Notes: generated by a model not told the origin, from the sequence alone. A stretch of DNA of 64,000 nucleotides from Verrucomicrobiales bacterium (GCA_018003315.1 JAGNEJ010000001.1:62001-126000), one strand, 5' to 3'; shown: positions 16,878-25,826, numbered from the stretch's first letter. Made by a program: numbers and translations.

Positions 16878-18698
16878 TCAGCGCGGAGCAGCCGCCATCA
16901 TCCGCCGGCGGGCTTCCCGGATGGATTTTAGGATTACCCCTTTGAACTGCGGAGTCTGCGGAGGGTTGTGCAGATAAGCATCGTAAATGCGCCCCAAGTC
17001 CACCAGGGCATCCGCATACGCTCTGGCATTGGGGTGCAGCAGCGGGCGCATTCGGTCGATCCGGCCCTTGGCCATGGCAAAAGGGGTTGCCTCCAGTCGC
17101 TTCTTCCACGGACCGATCTGTGCAGGATCGCCGGGTGCATGCAGGATCGCCGCACCCAGGTGGTTGAGCATCCGGAAAGAACCGCCGGTGGAAAGCGTCG
17201 TCGGCTGTTTTTTCCCCGCCACCAGCCGGAGATAGCGTGCGGAAACAAGATTCGCGTTGAGCTGCAACACGGCATCCAGGTCCTTGACTGTCTCCGGAGA
17301 GCGCAAAACCGGCATCCCTCCCTTGCGGATCCGTTCAGCCACCCTAACAAACTGATCGATGCTGTGCTGCAGCGCCGTTGGGCGCACGGCAAGGCTCAGC
17401 GCCACGCACTCGGAAAAGTTCCTCGCCTCGCACAGCGTCAGGCGGGCCAGGTCGGCAAGGCGTTCCGGATGCAGGACCATGTAATCGGCAATTTCCTCAT
17501 CCCGCCCGCCGGAAATGATGATGACCTGCTCCGGCCCAGCGCAATGCGTGCAGCGCAGCAGCGTTTCCAGATCATGCGCCCGCGTCGTGTTTCCGGTTGC
17601 AGGGTCCAGACCGCACGCTGTGAGCGTGGTCTCATCCACCGCCTCGCCGGAAACCATCGCCTCCAGGAGCAGTCCGATTCCCAGCAGCACTCCGGCCTGT
17701 TTTGGCTGCTCCACGGCCACTGGGGACAATTCGATGCTCCAGCCCGCCGGCCATGCATCGAACCGCCCGCGCAGCAGCGAGCGCAACGGCGGCAGGTCCG
17801 TCTCCAGCGCCTTTCGGACCGGCTCTGGCAGCAACAGTTGCAAGGGCTGATCCGGAGCGTCGGACAGTTTCCGCGCGGTGGCGCCTAGCCGAATTGCTGC
17901 CGGGCCTTCTTTTCCGTCCGAATGAAGCAGCACCTGTGCCCCAGCCTGAGTCAACCGCAGGTCAGCCAGTTCTTCGTTCGCGTAGTCGATACCGTCTCCG
18001 CTATTCTGCTGCAGGCGCTTCCAGTCAACCGGCGGGGCCTTCCCGGCAAAAAGCTCAAACACTTCACGGTTGGAGGCATCCAGATGAAATGCCAGCGCCA
18101 GCAAATAAATCCCCAGCGTTCTGGCGGCAGGCTGCTGGTGTTTCAGCAATGCCATCGCGGAATTCAGAAAGTGGATCGTCACGGTTTCCAGCCGAACGGG
18201 CTGGTCCGGCTCCAGGGGGAGCGGTTCTACGCCGCGGGCCAGTTGACCATTGGCCACCACACAATCCCAGTTCTTTGGGTCCAGGCGCAGCGCCAGCCCC
18301 AGCGCCCTGGCGCGCCAGTCCAGCCCAACTCGCCGGTCTTCTGGGAAATTCCGCGCCAGCACCGCCAGTTGGTGCACCAGTTCACCCCGTTCCCCGGCAC
18401 TGAGCGGAAGATCCGCCTCCCGAAACAACGGGACTGACAAATCCGGCCGTCGGTATTTTCCCTTCACCCTCCGGTCAGGTTCCTGCGCAGGCGCCTCCAC
18501 GGAAGGCAGTGCCAGCGGCACCTGCGCATGCAAATCCCCCGGCTTCCACCCTCTCACGGCGGCAGCCACCAGAAACATGAAGCAAATGCGCGAACTCACT
18601 GGAACAAATTCTGCCAGGACCCGCCTGAAGGATTCCGGCAACCGCCATCCTATACCCCGTTCCCCCTCCCCTGCATCGAAAAAAGTGCCGCGCAGCAC
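16878..18698 (-). CDS. Unknown protein with a degenerate Lon-protease-like domain
   Basis: A 606-residue protein, probably exported: a hydrophobic stretch (ICFMFLVAAAVRGW) occurs near residue 40, and an alternative ATG at 18578 begins inside it. Residues about 325-440 resemble the Lon (S16) proteolytic fold: SIELSPVAVEQPKQAGVLLGIGLLLEA is placed like the strand-helix that carries the catalytic Ser (PSAG, here KQAG), then ACGLDPATGNTTRAHDLETLLR resembles 'TGEi...G.v..vgg...Kl.aA', and EQVIIISGG resembles the 'vi.P' strand. The catalytic Ser is absent, so peptidase activity is unlikely. The rest is helical, perhaps TPR-like. It follows the RAYT gene with no gap on the same strand. Family assignment is tentative. 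Confidence 0.5.
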   Translation of the reverse strand: MLRGTFFDAGEGERGIGWRLPESFRRVLAEFVPVSSRICFMFLVAAAVRGWKPGDLHAQVPLALPSVEAPAQEPDRRVKGKYRRPDLSVPLFREADLPLSAGERGELVHQLAVLARNFPEDRRVGLDWRARALGLALRLDPKNWDCVVANGQLARGVEPLPLEPDQPVRLETVTIHFLNSAMALLKHQQPAARTLGIYLLALAFHLDASNREVFELFAGKAPPVDWKRLQQNSGDGIDYANEELADLRLTQAGAQVLLHSDGKEGPAAIRLGATARKLSDAPDQPLQLLLPEPVRKALETDLPPLRSLLRGRFDAWPAGWSIELSPVAVEQPKQAGVLLGIGLLLEAMVSGEAVDETTLTACGLDPATGNTTRAHDLETLLRCTHCAGPEQVIIISGGRDEEIADYMVLHPERLADLARLTLCEARNFSECVALSLAVRPTALQHSIDQFVRVAERIRKGGMPVLRSPETVKDLDAVLQLNANLVSARYLRLVAGKKQPTTLSTGGSFRMLNHLGAAILHAPGDPAQIGPWKKRLEATPFAMAKGRIDRMRPLLHPNARAYADALVDLGRIYDAYLHNPPQTPQFKGVILKSIREARRRMMAAAPR

Positions 18699-19736
18699 TC
18701 ACCTTTTTTGCAGATCGCGCAGCTCATACAACCCGGCCCCGCGCTCCAGCATCCGCAGCCGCCGGGCACCGCTGGTCCGCTTCGGCCCAAATCGCTCCCG
18801 CGCACCGGTGAAGATTTCGTCAACAAACTCCCGGCTTCCCACCACCGCCCCCGCCGTGAAATGCCGCACCCGCAGCCTCACCACATCAGCCAGCCGCAGC
18901 TCGCCCCCGGCTTTCAGCACGGCCTCGATCTGCTCCACCGCAAAGCCCTTCCTGCCAGGAGTCGCTCCGGCCGCTTTTACCTCCTGACCCTCCCAGTAAA
19001 TCCATTTCCGATACACCGCCTGCGCCTCATCCCACCGCATCGCCGCCGCAGTCTCCAGCTTCTGCCGATGCAGCGCACCCACCGCCATCGCAATGCCCCG
19101 CCTAGCCATGCGTCCTCCGCCCACCGCCTCCCCATAGCCGCTCCACTGGTATTCCTTCGGATCACTCGCCAGCCCGGCCCGGACCGGATTCAGATCGATG
19201 TAGGCCGCCATCGTCGCCACCGCATTGCCCGCTCCCTCCACCAACACACTGGCAAAACGTTCCTCCCACAGCGTCCCCTTGCGCCCGTGTTTCCGGTTGT
19301 ACCATTTGGAAAACCCCAGCTTCAACGCCTGCACAAAGGCGCTGAGATCGAACATCCGCTTCCACAGCGCCGCCAGCACTTTTGGAATCTCCCCCGCACA
19401 CCCATTGCTGCGCCATAGGCCAAACAGATCCCGATACTCCCGCGCCTTCCTCTCCCCCAAAGTCCCCTCCAAATGCGCCAGCATCGCCTCCTCATCCAGC
19501 ATTTGCTCCGGCCGCTCCGGCACCTCCACCAGAATGTGAAAGTGATTGGACATCAGACAGTAAGTAATGACCCGCAGCCCTCCAAACCCCTCATACTTCC
19601 GCATCAGCCCGCGAAACACCCGCTTCGCCTCCTCATCGAACCAGAAGGCCCGATTGACAATGCGGCTGGTGACATGAGCCAGCATCGGCTGACCCGGTGC
19701 AGGACGAAATCGATGGCGCGATGGCATGGCGAGCAC
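18699..19736 (-). mobile_element. REP-associated tyrosine transposase (RAYT, IS200/IS605-like Y1 family)
   Basis: A 345-residue single-strand-type transposase. The N-terminus has the RAYT pattern HVTSRIVNRAFWFDEE, then YCLMSNHFHILVEVPE with the metal-binding His-hydrophobic-His (HFH), and later FSKWYNRKHGRKGTLWEERFASVLVE, which contains the candidate catalytic Tyr, followed by YIDLNPVRAGL. The C-terminal ~130 residues are an extension typical of Verrucomicrobiota/Planctomycetes copies. RAYTs act on REP palindromes and are usually domesticated single-copy genes. Just upstream (19737-19806) is an AT-rich stretch with direct and inverted repeats. Its stop codon abuts the start of the next gene. 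Confidence 0.88.
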
Positions 19737-19772
19737 AGTAGATCAGAACCCAAAAAGCACAACATTTTTTCT

Positions 19773-19806
19773 AATAAAATAACTGACATTTTATTGACAT
19801 TTTATT
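19773..19806. repeat. AT-rich tandem and inverted repeat between RAYT and a propeller gene
   Basis: TGACATTTTATT occurs twice in tandem with one shared base (19784-19795 and 19795-19806). AATAAAAT at 19773-19780 is the reverse complement of the ATTTTATT that ends each copy, so alternative hairpins are possible. It lies at the 3' end of the 19805-20716 gene and about 40 bp upstream of the RAYT start. It could be a terminator-like structure or a remnant of the RAYT's substrate. Confidence 0.45.
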
Positions 19807-20716
19807 AATGATTCGGCTCTGGATAGCTGAACGAAACGTTCTGCCACCACCGGGCCTTGTAGAAACGGGCAAGGGGAATGGTATGACGCTGTTGCTCTTC
19901 GGCAATGGAGGCGACTGAGGTGATGGTATCTGTTTGCCAGGATTGGGCGGCGGGGATGGATTTTGGCTGGGTGATCCAGGTTTTGGCATCCGGGCCCACG
20001 CTGGCGCATTTGATATCGGCGATGGAAAGGAGGACGTGGAATTTCGCGGCTTTGATGTCGAAAACCGACAGGTTCTCGGTGTTGCTGACGAAGAGTTTGT
20101 CGGCATTTGCCACGGGAAAAAGTTCGTGTCCTGTGGGGGCACCGGGCAGGGGATGGGATTTTTTGAGGTTCAACTTCCGGTCTTTGTAGTCATAGAGGTG
20201 GAGCTTGTCGCCCAGTGCCCACAGTTGCTGGCGTTGGTGGTCCCAGCAGGCTCCGTGGGCATACGGCAGGGGGTAGTCGAGATATTCCGCGGCAGAAAAG
20301 TGCAGGCGCAGCTTTTCATCGGTGCTGTTGGCAGTAACAATGGTGCCATCGGGCAGGCATTCGGCGGAGTGACAGCTAGGCGGGGCGGGGTAGTCCCGGA
20401 TCAGCTTCTTGTCTGCGAAGCGGACCAACTGCACGCGCTGGTGATAGCTGGCAAGGATGTGGACAACCCCCTGAACAACCACGCGTTTGGCATCGGTGGG
20501 CATGTATGGCCCGCGTTTGTCCGGGGTGTCGGGATGACGCCAGATGACGGTGGGTTTGGCAGGATCCGAAAGCCGGATGAGCTTGATGCGGTTGTCCGCC
20601 TGATCCGCGCAGAGGATTGCCGTTTCCTCCGGCGGGGCTTCCGGTGTCGTGAACCTTGCTGGTGCAGGGTTCATGCTGATGGCGATGAAGCAGAGGGCGG
20701 GTTTGAGGATGTGCAT
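19805..20716 (-). CDS. Exported beta-propeller-like protein of unknown function (DUF6528-like?)
   Basis: About 303 residues from ATG 20716, which gives a signal peptide (MHILKPALCFIAISMNPAPA). An upstream in-frame ATG (20788) adds 24 residues without signal character. The mature part has repeated beta-strand units with patterns such as ILCADQADNRIKLIRL, AECLPDGTIVTANSTDEKLRL and LWALGDKLHLYDYKDRKL, which suggest a small beta propeller. It resembles from memory the DUF6528 family, but I could not verify this. It is transcribed divergently from the oxidoreductase at 20906, with 189 bp between the starts. Confidence 0.55.
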   Translation of the reverse strand: MHILKPALCFIAISMNPAPARFTTPEAPPEETAILCADQADNRIKLIRLSDPAKPTVIWRHPDTPDKRGPYMPTDAKRVVVQGVVHILASYHQRVQLVRFADKKLIRDYPAPPSCHSAECLPDGTIVTANSTDEKLRLHFSAAEYLDYPLPYAHGACWDHQRQQLWALGDKLHLYDYKDRKLNLKKSHPLPGAPTGHELFPVANADKLFVSNTENLSVFDIKAAKFHVLLSIADIKCASVGPDAKTWITQPKSIPAAQSWQTDTITSVASIAEEQQRHTIPLARFYKARWWQNVSFSYPEPNH

Positions 20717-20905
20717 GACTGGTGGACTGGCAGGGCCAGGGTAACTGCAGTTTGGCTTCAAGAAAGCGATTCTCTGCCATGCAAACACGGAATGAACCTG
20801 CCTGACGGGCGAATCCTGGTGTGTCCAGTGCGCCCGTTTATTTCGGATTGGGATTACGCGGTGCGGTGTTCGACAAACTCACTTCCGGTAACAGATTCGC
20901 CGCGT

Positions 20906-22138
20906 ATGAACGCGAACCACCATTCCAACATCACCGCCGTCCCGGCTCTTGGACGCCGCCGCTTTTTGCAAACCGGAGCGGCCGCCGCGGGGGCGATTTC
21001 CATTCTTCCTTCCGCTACGGTGCGGGCCTTCAATGCCAATTCCAAAATCCGTCTGGGCATCATCGGGTGCGGAGGACGGGGTCAATGGATCGCCAAGCTG
21101 TTTCGGGAAAATGGCAGTTACGAAATTGCCGGTGCGGCTGACTTTTTTGCGGACCATGCCGAGGCGCTGCAACTGGCGCAGGACCGGGTGTTCACCGGAC
21201 TGAAGTGTGGGGAGAAAATGATCGCCAAGGGCGGACTCGACGCGGTGGCGGTCATCAGTCCGCCGTTTTTCCATCCTTCCCAAACCCGGGCCGCGGTGGA
21301 TGCCGGGCTGCACGTTTACCTGGCAAAGCCGATGGCGGTGGACGTTCCCGGATGTCAGGAAATCCAAGCTGCGGGTGAAGCCGCACGCAAAAAGAACCTG
21401 ACGCTGCTCATCGATTTTCAGACCAGGGCCACCGATTTCTTCATTGAGGCGATGAAGCGGGTGCACGCCGGGGCGCTGGGGGACCTCTGCTTCGGCGAGG
21501 CGATGTATCACGGAGGGCGGCTCGGCAAACAGGCGGAAGAAGGAACCAAGGAAGCGATGATTCGCAATTGGGTCTTCCACAAGAGCCTGTCCGGCGATGT
21601 GATGACCGAACAGTTCATCCACGCCATTGATGTGATGAACTGGGCGATGAACAACGCGGTTCCGCTGCGCGTGGATGGTTCGTGCGGGCGCAAAGTCCGG
21701 AAGGACGTTGGCGACTGCAATGACTGCTTTTCCCTGTTGTTCACCTACCCGAACGACGTAAGCATCACCTTTACAGGACGGCAGTATAATGGACACGGCA
21801 CCCGGGAGGGGATCATCAACCGGATGTTTGGATCGAAGGGGACCCTGGAAACCGAGTATGGAGGTGATGTCCTCATCCGCACCGGCGATGCGAACGCCTA
21901 CCGCGGCGGCAAAACCCCGGGCATTTACAAGGACGGTGTCGTCGTCAACATCCGCACCTTTGCGGACAGCATCAAGTCGGGCAATGCCTCCAACCCGACG
22001 CTGGAATCCAGCGTCTTGAGCAATCTGCTGACCATTTTCGGACGCACGGCAGCCTATCAAAAACAGCCGCTTGCCTGGGCTGATTTCATGAAATCCACAG
22101 ACCGGATGACGCCGGACCTCACCGGCCTTCCCGAATAG
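20906..22138 (+). CDS. Tat-exported Gfo/Idh/MocA-family oxidoreductase
   Basis: A 410-residue NAD(P)-dependent oxidoreductase. It starts at ATG 20906 with a twin-arginine signal (GRRRFLQTGAAAAGAISILP), then the Rossmann motif IRLGIIGCGGRGQWIAKLF. The segment HVYLAKPMAVDVPGCQEI corresponds to the conserved 'EKP' region, here with AKP instead of EKP. The C-terminal half carries the beta-sheet substrate domain. Such exported paralogues are very numerous in Verrucomicrobiota and Planctomycetes and are thought to oxidise sugars or sugar derivatives in the periplasm; the actual substrate is unknown. The frame is open far upstream, but the Tat signal fixes the start. It converges on a second member of the same family, with 4 bp between the stops. 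Confidence 0.85.
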   Translation: MNANHHSNITAVPALGRRRFLQTGAAAAGAISILPSATVRAFNANSKIRLGIIGCGGRGQWIAKLFRENGSYEIAGAADFFADHAEALQLAQDRVFTGLKCGEKMIAKGGLDAVAVISPPFFHPSQTRAAVDAGLHVYLAKPMAVDVPGCQEIQAAGEAARKKNLTLLIDFQTRATDFFIEAMKRVHAGALGDLCFGEAMYHGGRLGKQAEEGTKEAMIRNWVFHKSLSGDVMTEQFIHAIDVMNWAMNNAVPLRVDGSCGRKVRKDVGDCNDCFSLLFTYPNDVSITFTGRQYNGHGTREGIINRMFGSKGTLETEYGGDVLIRTGDANAYRGGKTPGIYKDGVVVNIRTFADSIKSGNASNPTLESSVLSNLLTIFGRTAAYQKQPLAWADFMKSTDRMTPDLTGLPE

Positions 22139-22142
22139 CCCG

Positions 22143-23459
22143 TCAGCACTGCGGGTAGCTCCAGGGGCCGCGGTACTTGCGCTGCAGGAGACCGGATGCT
22201 TCCGGATCGCCCACGATTTCTTCTTTCGCGCCGTCCCACTGGAGGCTGCGTCCGGTCCGCATGGAAATCATCGCAAGCATCGGCAGGGTGCTGGAACGGT
22301 GGGCCGTCTCCAGACTGCAGGTCGCAGGGCGTTTCCGGTCGATCGCGTCCAGAAAATCCGCCCACAGCAGGGAAATGTTATGACCATCCGGCTCCTGAAG
22401 CTGTGCGTCCTGGTGGATGGAGGCCGCTTTGTCGTTCGCGGGGTAAAATGTCCATCCGTCGCGCCAGCCGATGTGCAGCGTGCCTGCGGTGCCGTAAAAG
22501 CAGGCCCCGAGGCTGTGTTTTTCTGCGCCGCTGCCCGCAAACTTGCGGTGTTCCCAGGTGGCGGTGAAGTTTTGAAATTCGAAAATGGCCTGCTGCTGCT
22601 CGGGTGAGTCGGTGGTCTGGTCTTCCTTTGTCAGGACCGCCGGACCGGAGAGCGGCCGGCTCCCGGTGCTGAAGACACGGCGCGGCGCGGTCTCGCCACT
22701 CCACCAGAGCACCTGGTCGAGCCAATGCACCCCCCAGTCGCCGATCTGGCCGTTGGCAAAATCCAGAAACTCCCGCCAGCCACCGGGATGGATTCTGGAA
22801 TTGAACGGACGCAGGGGTGCCGGCCCACAGTAAAAATCCCAGTCCAGATCCTCGGGCGGCGGGCTGTTGGGGCGGGGTGATTCCCTGCCACCACGGCTGT
22901 GCACGAAAAGCCGGACGCTGCCGACTTTGCCCAGCCTGCCCTCCCGCAGGAAATTCATGGCCGAGACATGGTGCGGGCCGACGCGCCGATGCAGCCCAAC
23001 CTGGGTCGTCACGCCGGTTGCCTTTGCGCAGTGCACCATGGCGCGGCTTTCGTTCACCGTGTGCGCTGTCGGTTTTTCCACATAAACATGGGAACCCGCC
23101 TGCATCGCGGCCAGCGCCGGGAGCGCATGCCAGTGATCCGGAGTGGCGATGATGACGATTTCCGGCCGTTCCTTGTCCAGCAGCGCGCGGAAATCCGCGT
23201 AGGTTTTTGGCTGGTCTCCGTTGAGTGCGGTGACTTCGGCAGCGGCCAGCTTCAGGCGGCCGGCATCCACGTCGCACAGCGCCACAACTTTGGAGCGTTT
23301 CGCCGCCATGGCCTCGCGCAGGATGTTCATCCCCCACCAGCCCGAACCGATGAGGGCGGTGCGGAAAACGCGGGAGCCCTGTTGTCCGAATACCGGAAAC
23401 GAGGGGAATGCTGCTGCTGCCGCTGCATTCTGCAGAAAGTGACGCCGGGAGAAGATCAT
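22143..23459 (-). CDS. Tat-exported Gfo/Idh/MocA-family oxidoreductase (second copy)
   Basis: 438 residues from ATG 23459, with a twin-arginine signal (FSRRHFLQNAAAAAAFPSF) and a Rossmann segment ALIGSGWWGMNIL. The conserved EKP of the family is present (HVYVEKPTAHTVNES). Further landmarks are PDHWHALPALAAM, WDFYCGPAPLRPF, and NGQIGDWGVHWLDQVLWW, which is typical of the 'GFO_IDH_MocA_C' branch common in Verrucomicrobiota. It is only distantly similar to the neighbouring copy, so the pair is not a recent duplication. Upstream 132 residues in the open frame are low-complexity and not part of the gene. A divergent or shared regulatory region is not evident; the Nudix gene follows 68 bp to the right on the same strand. 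Confidence 0.86.
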   Translation of the reverse strand: MIFSRRHFLQNAAAAAAFPSFPVFGQQGSRVFRTALIGSGWWGMNILREAMAAKRSKVVALCDVDAGRLKLAAAEVTALNGDQPKTYADFRALLDKERPEIVIIATPDHWHALPALAAMQAGSHVYVEKPTAHTVNESRAMVHCAKATGVTTQVGLHRRVGPHHVSAMNFLREGRLGKVGSVRLFVHSRGGRESPRPNSPPPEDLDWDFYCGPAPLRPFNSRIHPGGWREFLDFANGQIGDWGVHWLDQVLWWSGETAPRRVFSTGSRPLSGPAVLTKEDQTTDSPEQQQAIFEFQNFTATWEHRKFAGSGAEKHSLGACFYGTAGTLHIGWRDGWTFYPANDKAASIHQDAQLQEPDGHNISLLWADFLDAIDRKRPATCSLETAHRSSTLPMLAMISMRTGRSLQWDGAKEEIVGDPEASGLLQRKYRGPWSYPQC

Positions 23460-23527
23460 GCCGTTCAGTCTAGAAAACGCCATTGAGGCGGCAATCTCAG
23501 AATCGACGGAATCGCGGAACCGTCCGG

Positions 23528-24118
23528 CTAGCCCAGCACCAGCCGTCCGGAAGTGAGCAGCGCCTGCAATTTCAGCAGACTGGCCACGGAAAGGGCGTCG
23601 CGGATGTGACCGCCAAGCACCAGCTCGAAGGCATCCGCCAACGGGATGCGCTGGATGGCAAGCTGTTCCGTTTCTTCGGGAGCAACGGCGGTGGGGGTTA
23701 ATTCCTGCGCCAGGAAGGTCAAGGAGACCTCGTCGGTGCAGGAATTGGAAAGCTGCATCTCCAGCAGCGGAGTCCAGTGCGCGGCAACCAGTCCTGCCTC
23801 CTCCTGCAGTTCCCGCCGGGCACAGTCCAGCGGGCTTTCGTCCGCTTCCGCGCCGCCTTCGGGAATTTCCCACTCGTAACGGTCGTGCGGGTAGCGGTGC
23901 TGCCCCACCAGCCAGGTGAAGCCTTCCCGATCCACCGGAATGATGCCCACGGCCTTGCGCTTGAAATGCACCACGCTGTAAATCCCAGGATTTCCACTGG
24001 GACGCAGCACGTCGTTATGAATGACGGTGACCCACGGATTGTCGAAAACCTCCGCGGAGGAAACGGTCACCCAGGGGTTCGGCTGGACGGGCAGCGGCAT
24101 TGGGTGCAGACCAAACAC
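23528..24118 (-). CDS. Nudix hydrolase, ADP-ribose/ADP-sugar pyrophosphatase-like
   Basis: A 196-residue protein with a complete Nudix box G-x5-E-x7-REL-x-EE-x-G-L (GGAEADESPLDCARRELQEEAGL region, positions about 89-111), which binds Mg2+ and cleaves nucleoside diphosphates linked to another group. The preceding WLVGQHRYPHDRYEWEIPEGG segment (QxRxx...E.PaG) is typical of ADP-ribose/ADP-sugar pyrophosphatases. The start may be the second ATG (24100), since the first six residues add nothing recognisable. It probably clears ADP-ribose or a nucleotide sugar in the cytoplasm. It is divergent from the cell wall cluster. Confidence 0.85.
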   Translation of the reverse strand: MFGLHPMPLPVQPNPWVTVSSAEVFDNPWVTVIHNDVLRPSGNPGIYSVVHFKRKAVGIIPVDREGFTWLVGQHRYPHDRYEWEIPEGGAEADESPLDCARRELQEEAGLVAAHWTPLLEMQLSNSCTDEVSLTFLAQELTPTAVAPEETEQLAIQRIPLADAFELVLGGHIRDALSVASLLKLQALLTSGRLVLG

Positions 24119-24481
24119 CTTCCCGAGGCACGTGCAAAGGCATTCGATTCAAAAGATCAAATCAACCCCAGAAAATCCGGAAATTATAAGGCTAGTGGTA
24201 AAATTTCGCTATGCCTTAAGAATAAACTCATGTAAGATTTCGGAGTCGAGTTGATAAAATTACTCGAAATTACTTCCATCAAACGAGAATTATCAAAAAA
24301 TTTCTACCGAGTCCAGTCCACTTCGAACGGAGTCTCTCCAAAAATGACATCCCATCGATTGAATCAGAAATTTTTCTGTCCGCTGCGTCTGGAGTTTGCG
24401 GGACGCTTGGCGCAACTGGCTGGCGGGCTGCCACCGGCTTCGGAGACAACGTCGCCCGGTCGGCCGCTGGCCGGATGGCGC
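24119..24481. promoter_or_regulatory. AT-rich leader upstream of the cell wall cluster
   Basis: This ~360-bp gap separates the Nudix gene from rsmH, and its left 230 bp are strikingly AT-rich in an otherwise GC-rich window. It contains an imperfect inverted repeat: 24251-24266 (TTGATAAAATTACTCG) against 24284-24296 (CGAGAATTATCAA). The promoter of the division cluster is probably here, but no -35/-10 pair can be chosen with confidence. There is no mraZ gene and no tandem TGGGN MraZ operator. Confidence 0.5.
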
Positions 24482-25492
24482 ATGGCGCAGGAAGGGGCAG
24501 AGCCCCCGGTGCCGGGATCCGCAGGGGATCGGGGCTGGGCTGGCCCGACCTATCACCGTCCGATCATGGCGGAGGAAATCCTCCATTTTCTGCAGCCGTG
24601 CAGTGGGAAAATTCTGTTTGATGGCACCCTGGGAGGTGGGGGCCATGCGCGTTTGCTGCTCGAAGCGGGGGCAAACGTCATCGCCACCGACCGCGATCCG
24701 GAAGCCATTAGCCGGGCCTGCACCCTGCTGGAACCGGAATATGGCGGGCGGTTCACGGCCATCCGGGGGAATTACGCCGAGGCTGGGCAACGCCTGGAGG
24801 AATCCGGATTGCTGGGCCGTCTGGATGGAATTTTGCTGGATCTCGGCGTGTCCTCCCGGCAATTGGAAAACGCACAGCGCGGATTTTCCTTTTTGCGGGA
24901 GGGCCGGCTCGACATGCGTCTGGACCCGGATGGTCCACTCGATGCCGAAGCGATTGTCAACACCTGGAGCGAGAAAGAACTTGTCAGGATCCTGCAAGAT
25001 TTCGGCGAAGAGCCGGCGGCAAAACGCATCGCCCGGGCCATCATCACCCGCCGTATGCAAAAGCCGCTCCGGCGGACCACAGAGCTGGCGGAACTGGTGG
25101 CTTCCATTGTGCGGCAGAAAGGGCGCACCCACCCTTCCACACGAACCTTTCAAGCCATCCGGATGGCGGTGAACGATGAGCTGGGTTCCCTGCAGCGCGC
25201 CCTGGAGCAGACGCCTGCCTGGCTGCGGCCAGGAGGGCGACTGGCGGTCCTGACATTTCACAGTCTGGAAGACCGGCTGGTCAAAGGCTACCTCCGGCAC
25301 CACAGCGCAGCGGAACTGGACCAGCCGAATTGGCCGCGGCCGAAGCCCAATCCCGACCATCATTTTTCCCTGGTGGTGCGCAAGGCGCTGGCTCCTTCAG
25401 AAACGGAAATCGAGGCCAATCCGCGGGCTCGGAGCTGCAAACTGCGCGTGGCTGAGCGCATCCCCCTGCCCGCCGGAAAGGATTCCAACTGA
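24482..25492 (+). CDS. rsmH: 16S rRNA (cytosine(1402)-N(4))-methyltransferase
   Basis: RsmH (MraW) methylates N4 of C1402 in 16S rRNA and is the usual first or second gene of bacterial dcw clusters. The family signature is complete: YHRPIMAEEILHFL, the SAM-binding FDGTLGGGGHARLLLE, LDLGVSSRQLENAQRGFSF, LDMRLD, the RTFQAIRMAVNDELGSL segment and FHSLEDRLVK. ATG 24482 gives 336 residues and puts 'YHRPIM' near the N-terminus as in the family. In-frame ATGs at 24344 and 24251 lie in the AT-rich leader and would add up to 77 residues without similarity. The next gene starts 10 bp downstream. Confidence 0.92.
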   Translation: MAQEGAEPPVPGSAGDRGWAGPTYHRPIMAEEILHFLQPCSGKILFDGTLGGGGHARLLLEAGANVIATDRDPEAISRACTLLEPEYGGRFTAIRGNYAEAGQRLEESGLLGRLDGILLDLGVSSRQLENAQRGFSFLREGRLDMRLDPDGPLDAEAIVNTWSEKELVRILQDFGEEPAAKRIARAIITRRMQKPLRRTTELAELVASIVRQKGRTHPSTRTFQAIRMAVNDELGSLQRALEQTPAWLRPGGRLAVLTFHSLEDRLVKGYLRHHSAAELDQPNWPRPKPNPDHHFSLVVRKALAPSETEIEANPRARSCKLRVAERIPLPAGKDSN

Positions 25493-25502
25493 ACCATCCC
25501 GC

Positions 25503-25826
25503 ATGAAACGATCCCATCTGATTTACCGCAACAGCCTGAATCCAGGACTGCTCCTCAACCTGGCCCTGGTAGGCGTTCTGCTGGCGTTTTTCTTCGTTGC
25601 GCACACCACGCTGGGCATGCGCCTGCATGAAAAGGAAAAGCAGAAACGCAAACTGGAGGAAACCACCGCGCAGTTGGGCAACGAGATCCGCCGGCTGGAC
25701 GTGGACGTGAGCCACCTGCTGTCCAACGGCTCGCTGGTCAGCCAGATGAAGTCGCTGGGCATCAACCTGCGCCTCATTCAGCCTTCTGAAATCGTCGAAT
25801 TGCAAACCAAAGAATCCCATGACTGA
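25503..25826 (+). CDS. ftsL: FtsL-like cell division protein
   Basis: A 107-residue bitopic protein: short cytoplasmic N-terminus, one membrane helix (about 14-37: GLLLNLALVGVLLAFFFVAHTTLG), then a coiled coil (LHEKEKQKRKLEETTAQLGNEIRRLDVDV) in the periplasm. Size, topology and position between rsmH and ftsI match FtsL, which forms the FtsQBL scaffold that activates septal wall synthesis. Sequence conservation in this family is low, so the call rests mainly on context. It overlaps ftsI by 8 bp. Confidence 0.72.
   Translation: MKRSHLIYRNSLNPGLLLNLALVGVLLAFFFVAHTTLGMRLHEKEKQKRKLEETTAQLGNEIRRLDVDVSHLLSNGSLVSQMKSLGINLRLIQPSEIVELQTKESHD

Noticed and set aside
24251-24296. Inverted repeat as a rho-independent terminator for the Nudix or rsmH side
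   Set aside because: Followed by an A-run on the plus strand and no T-run on the minus strand side away from the repeat; an operator or chance AT repeat is more likely.
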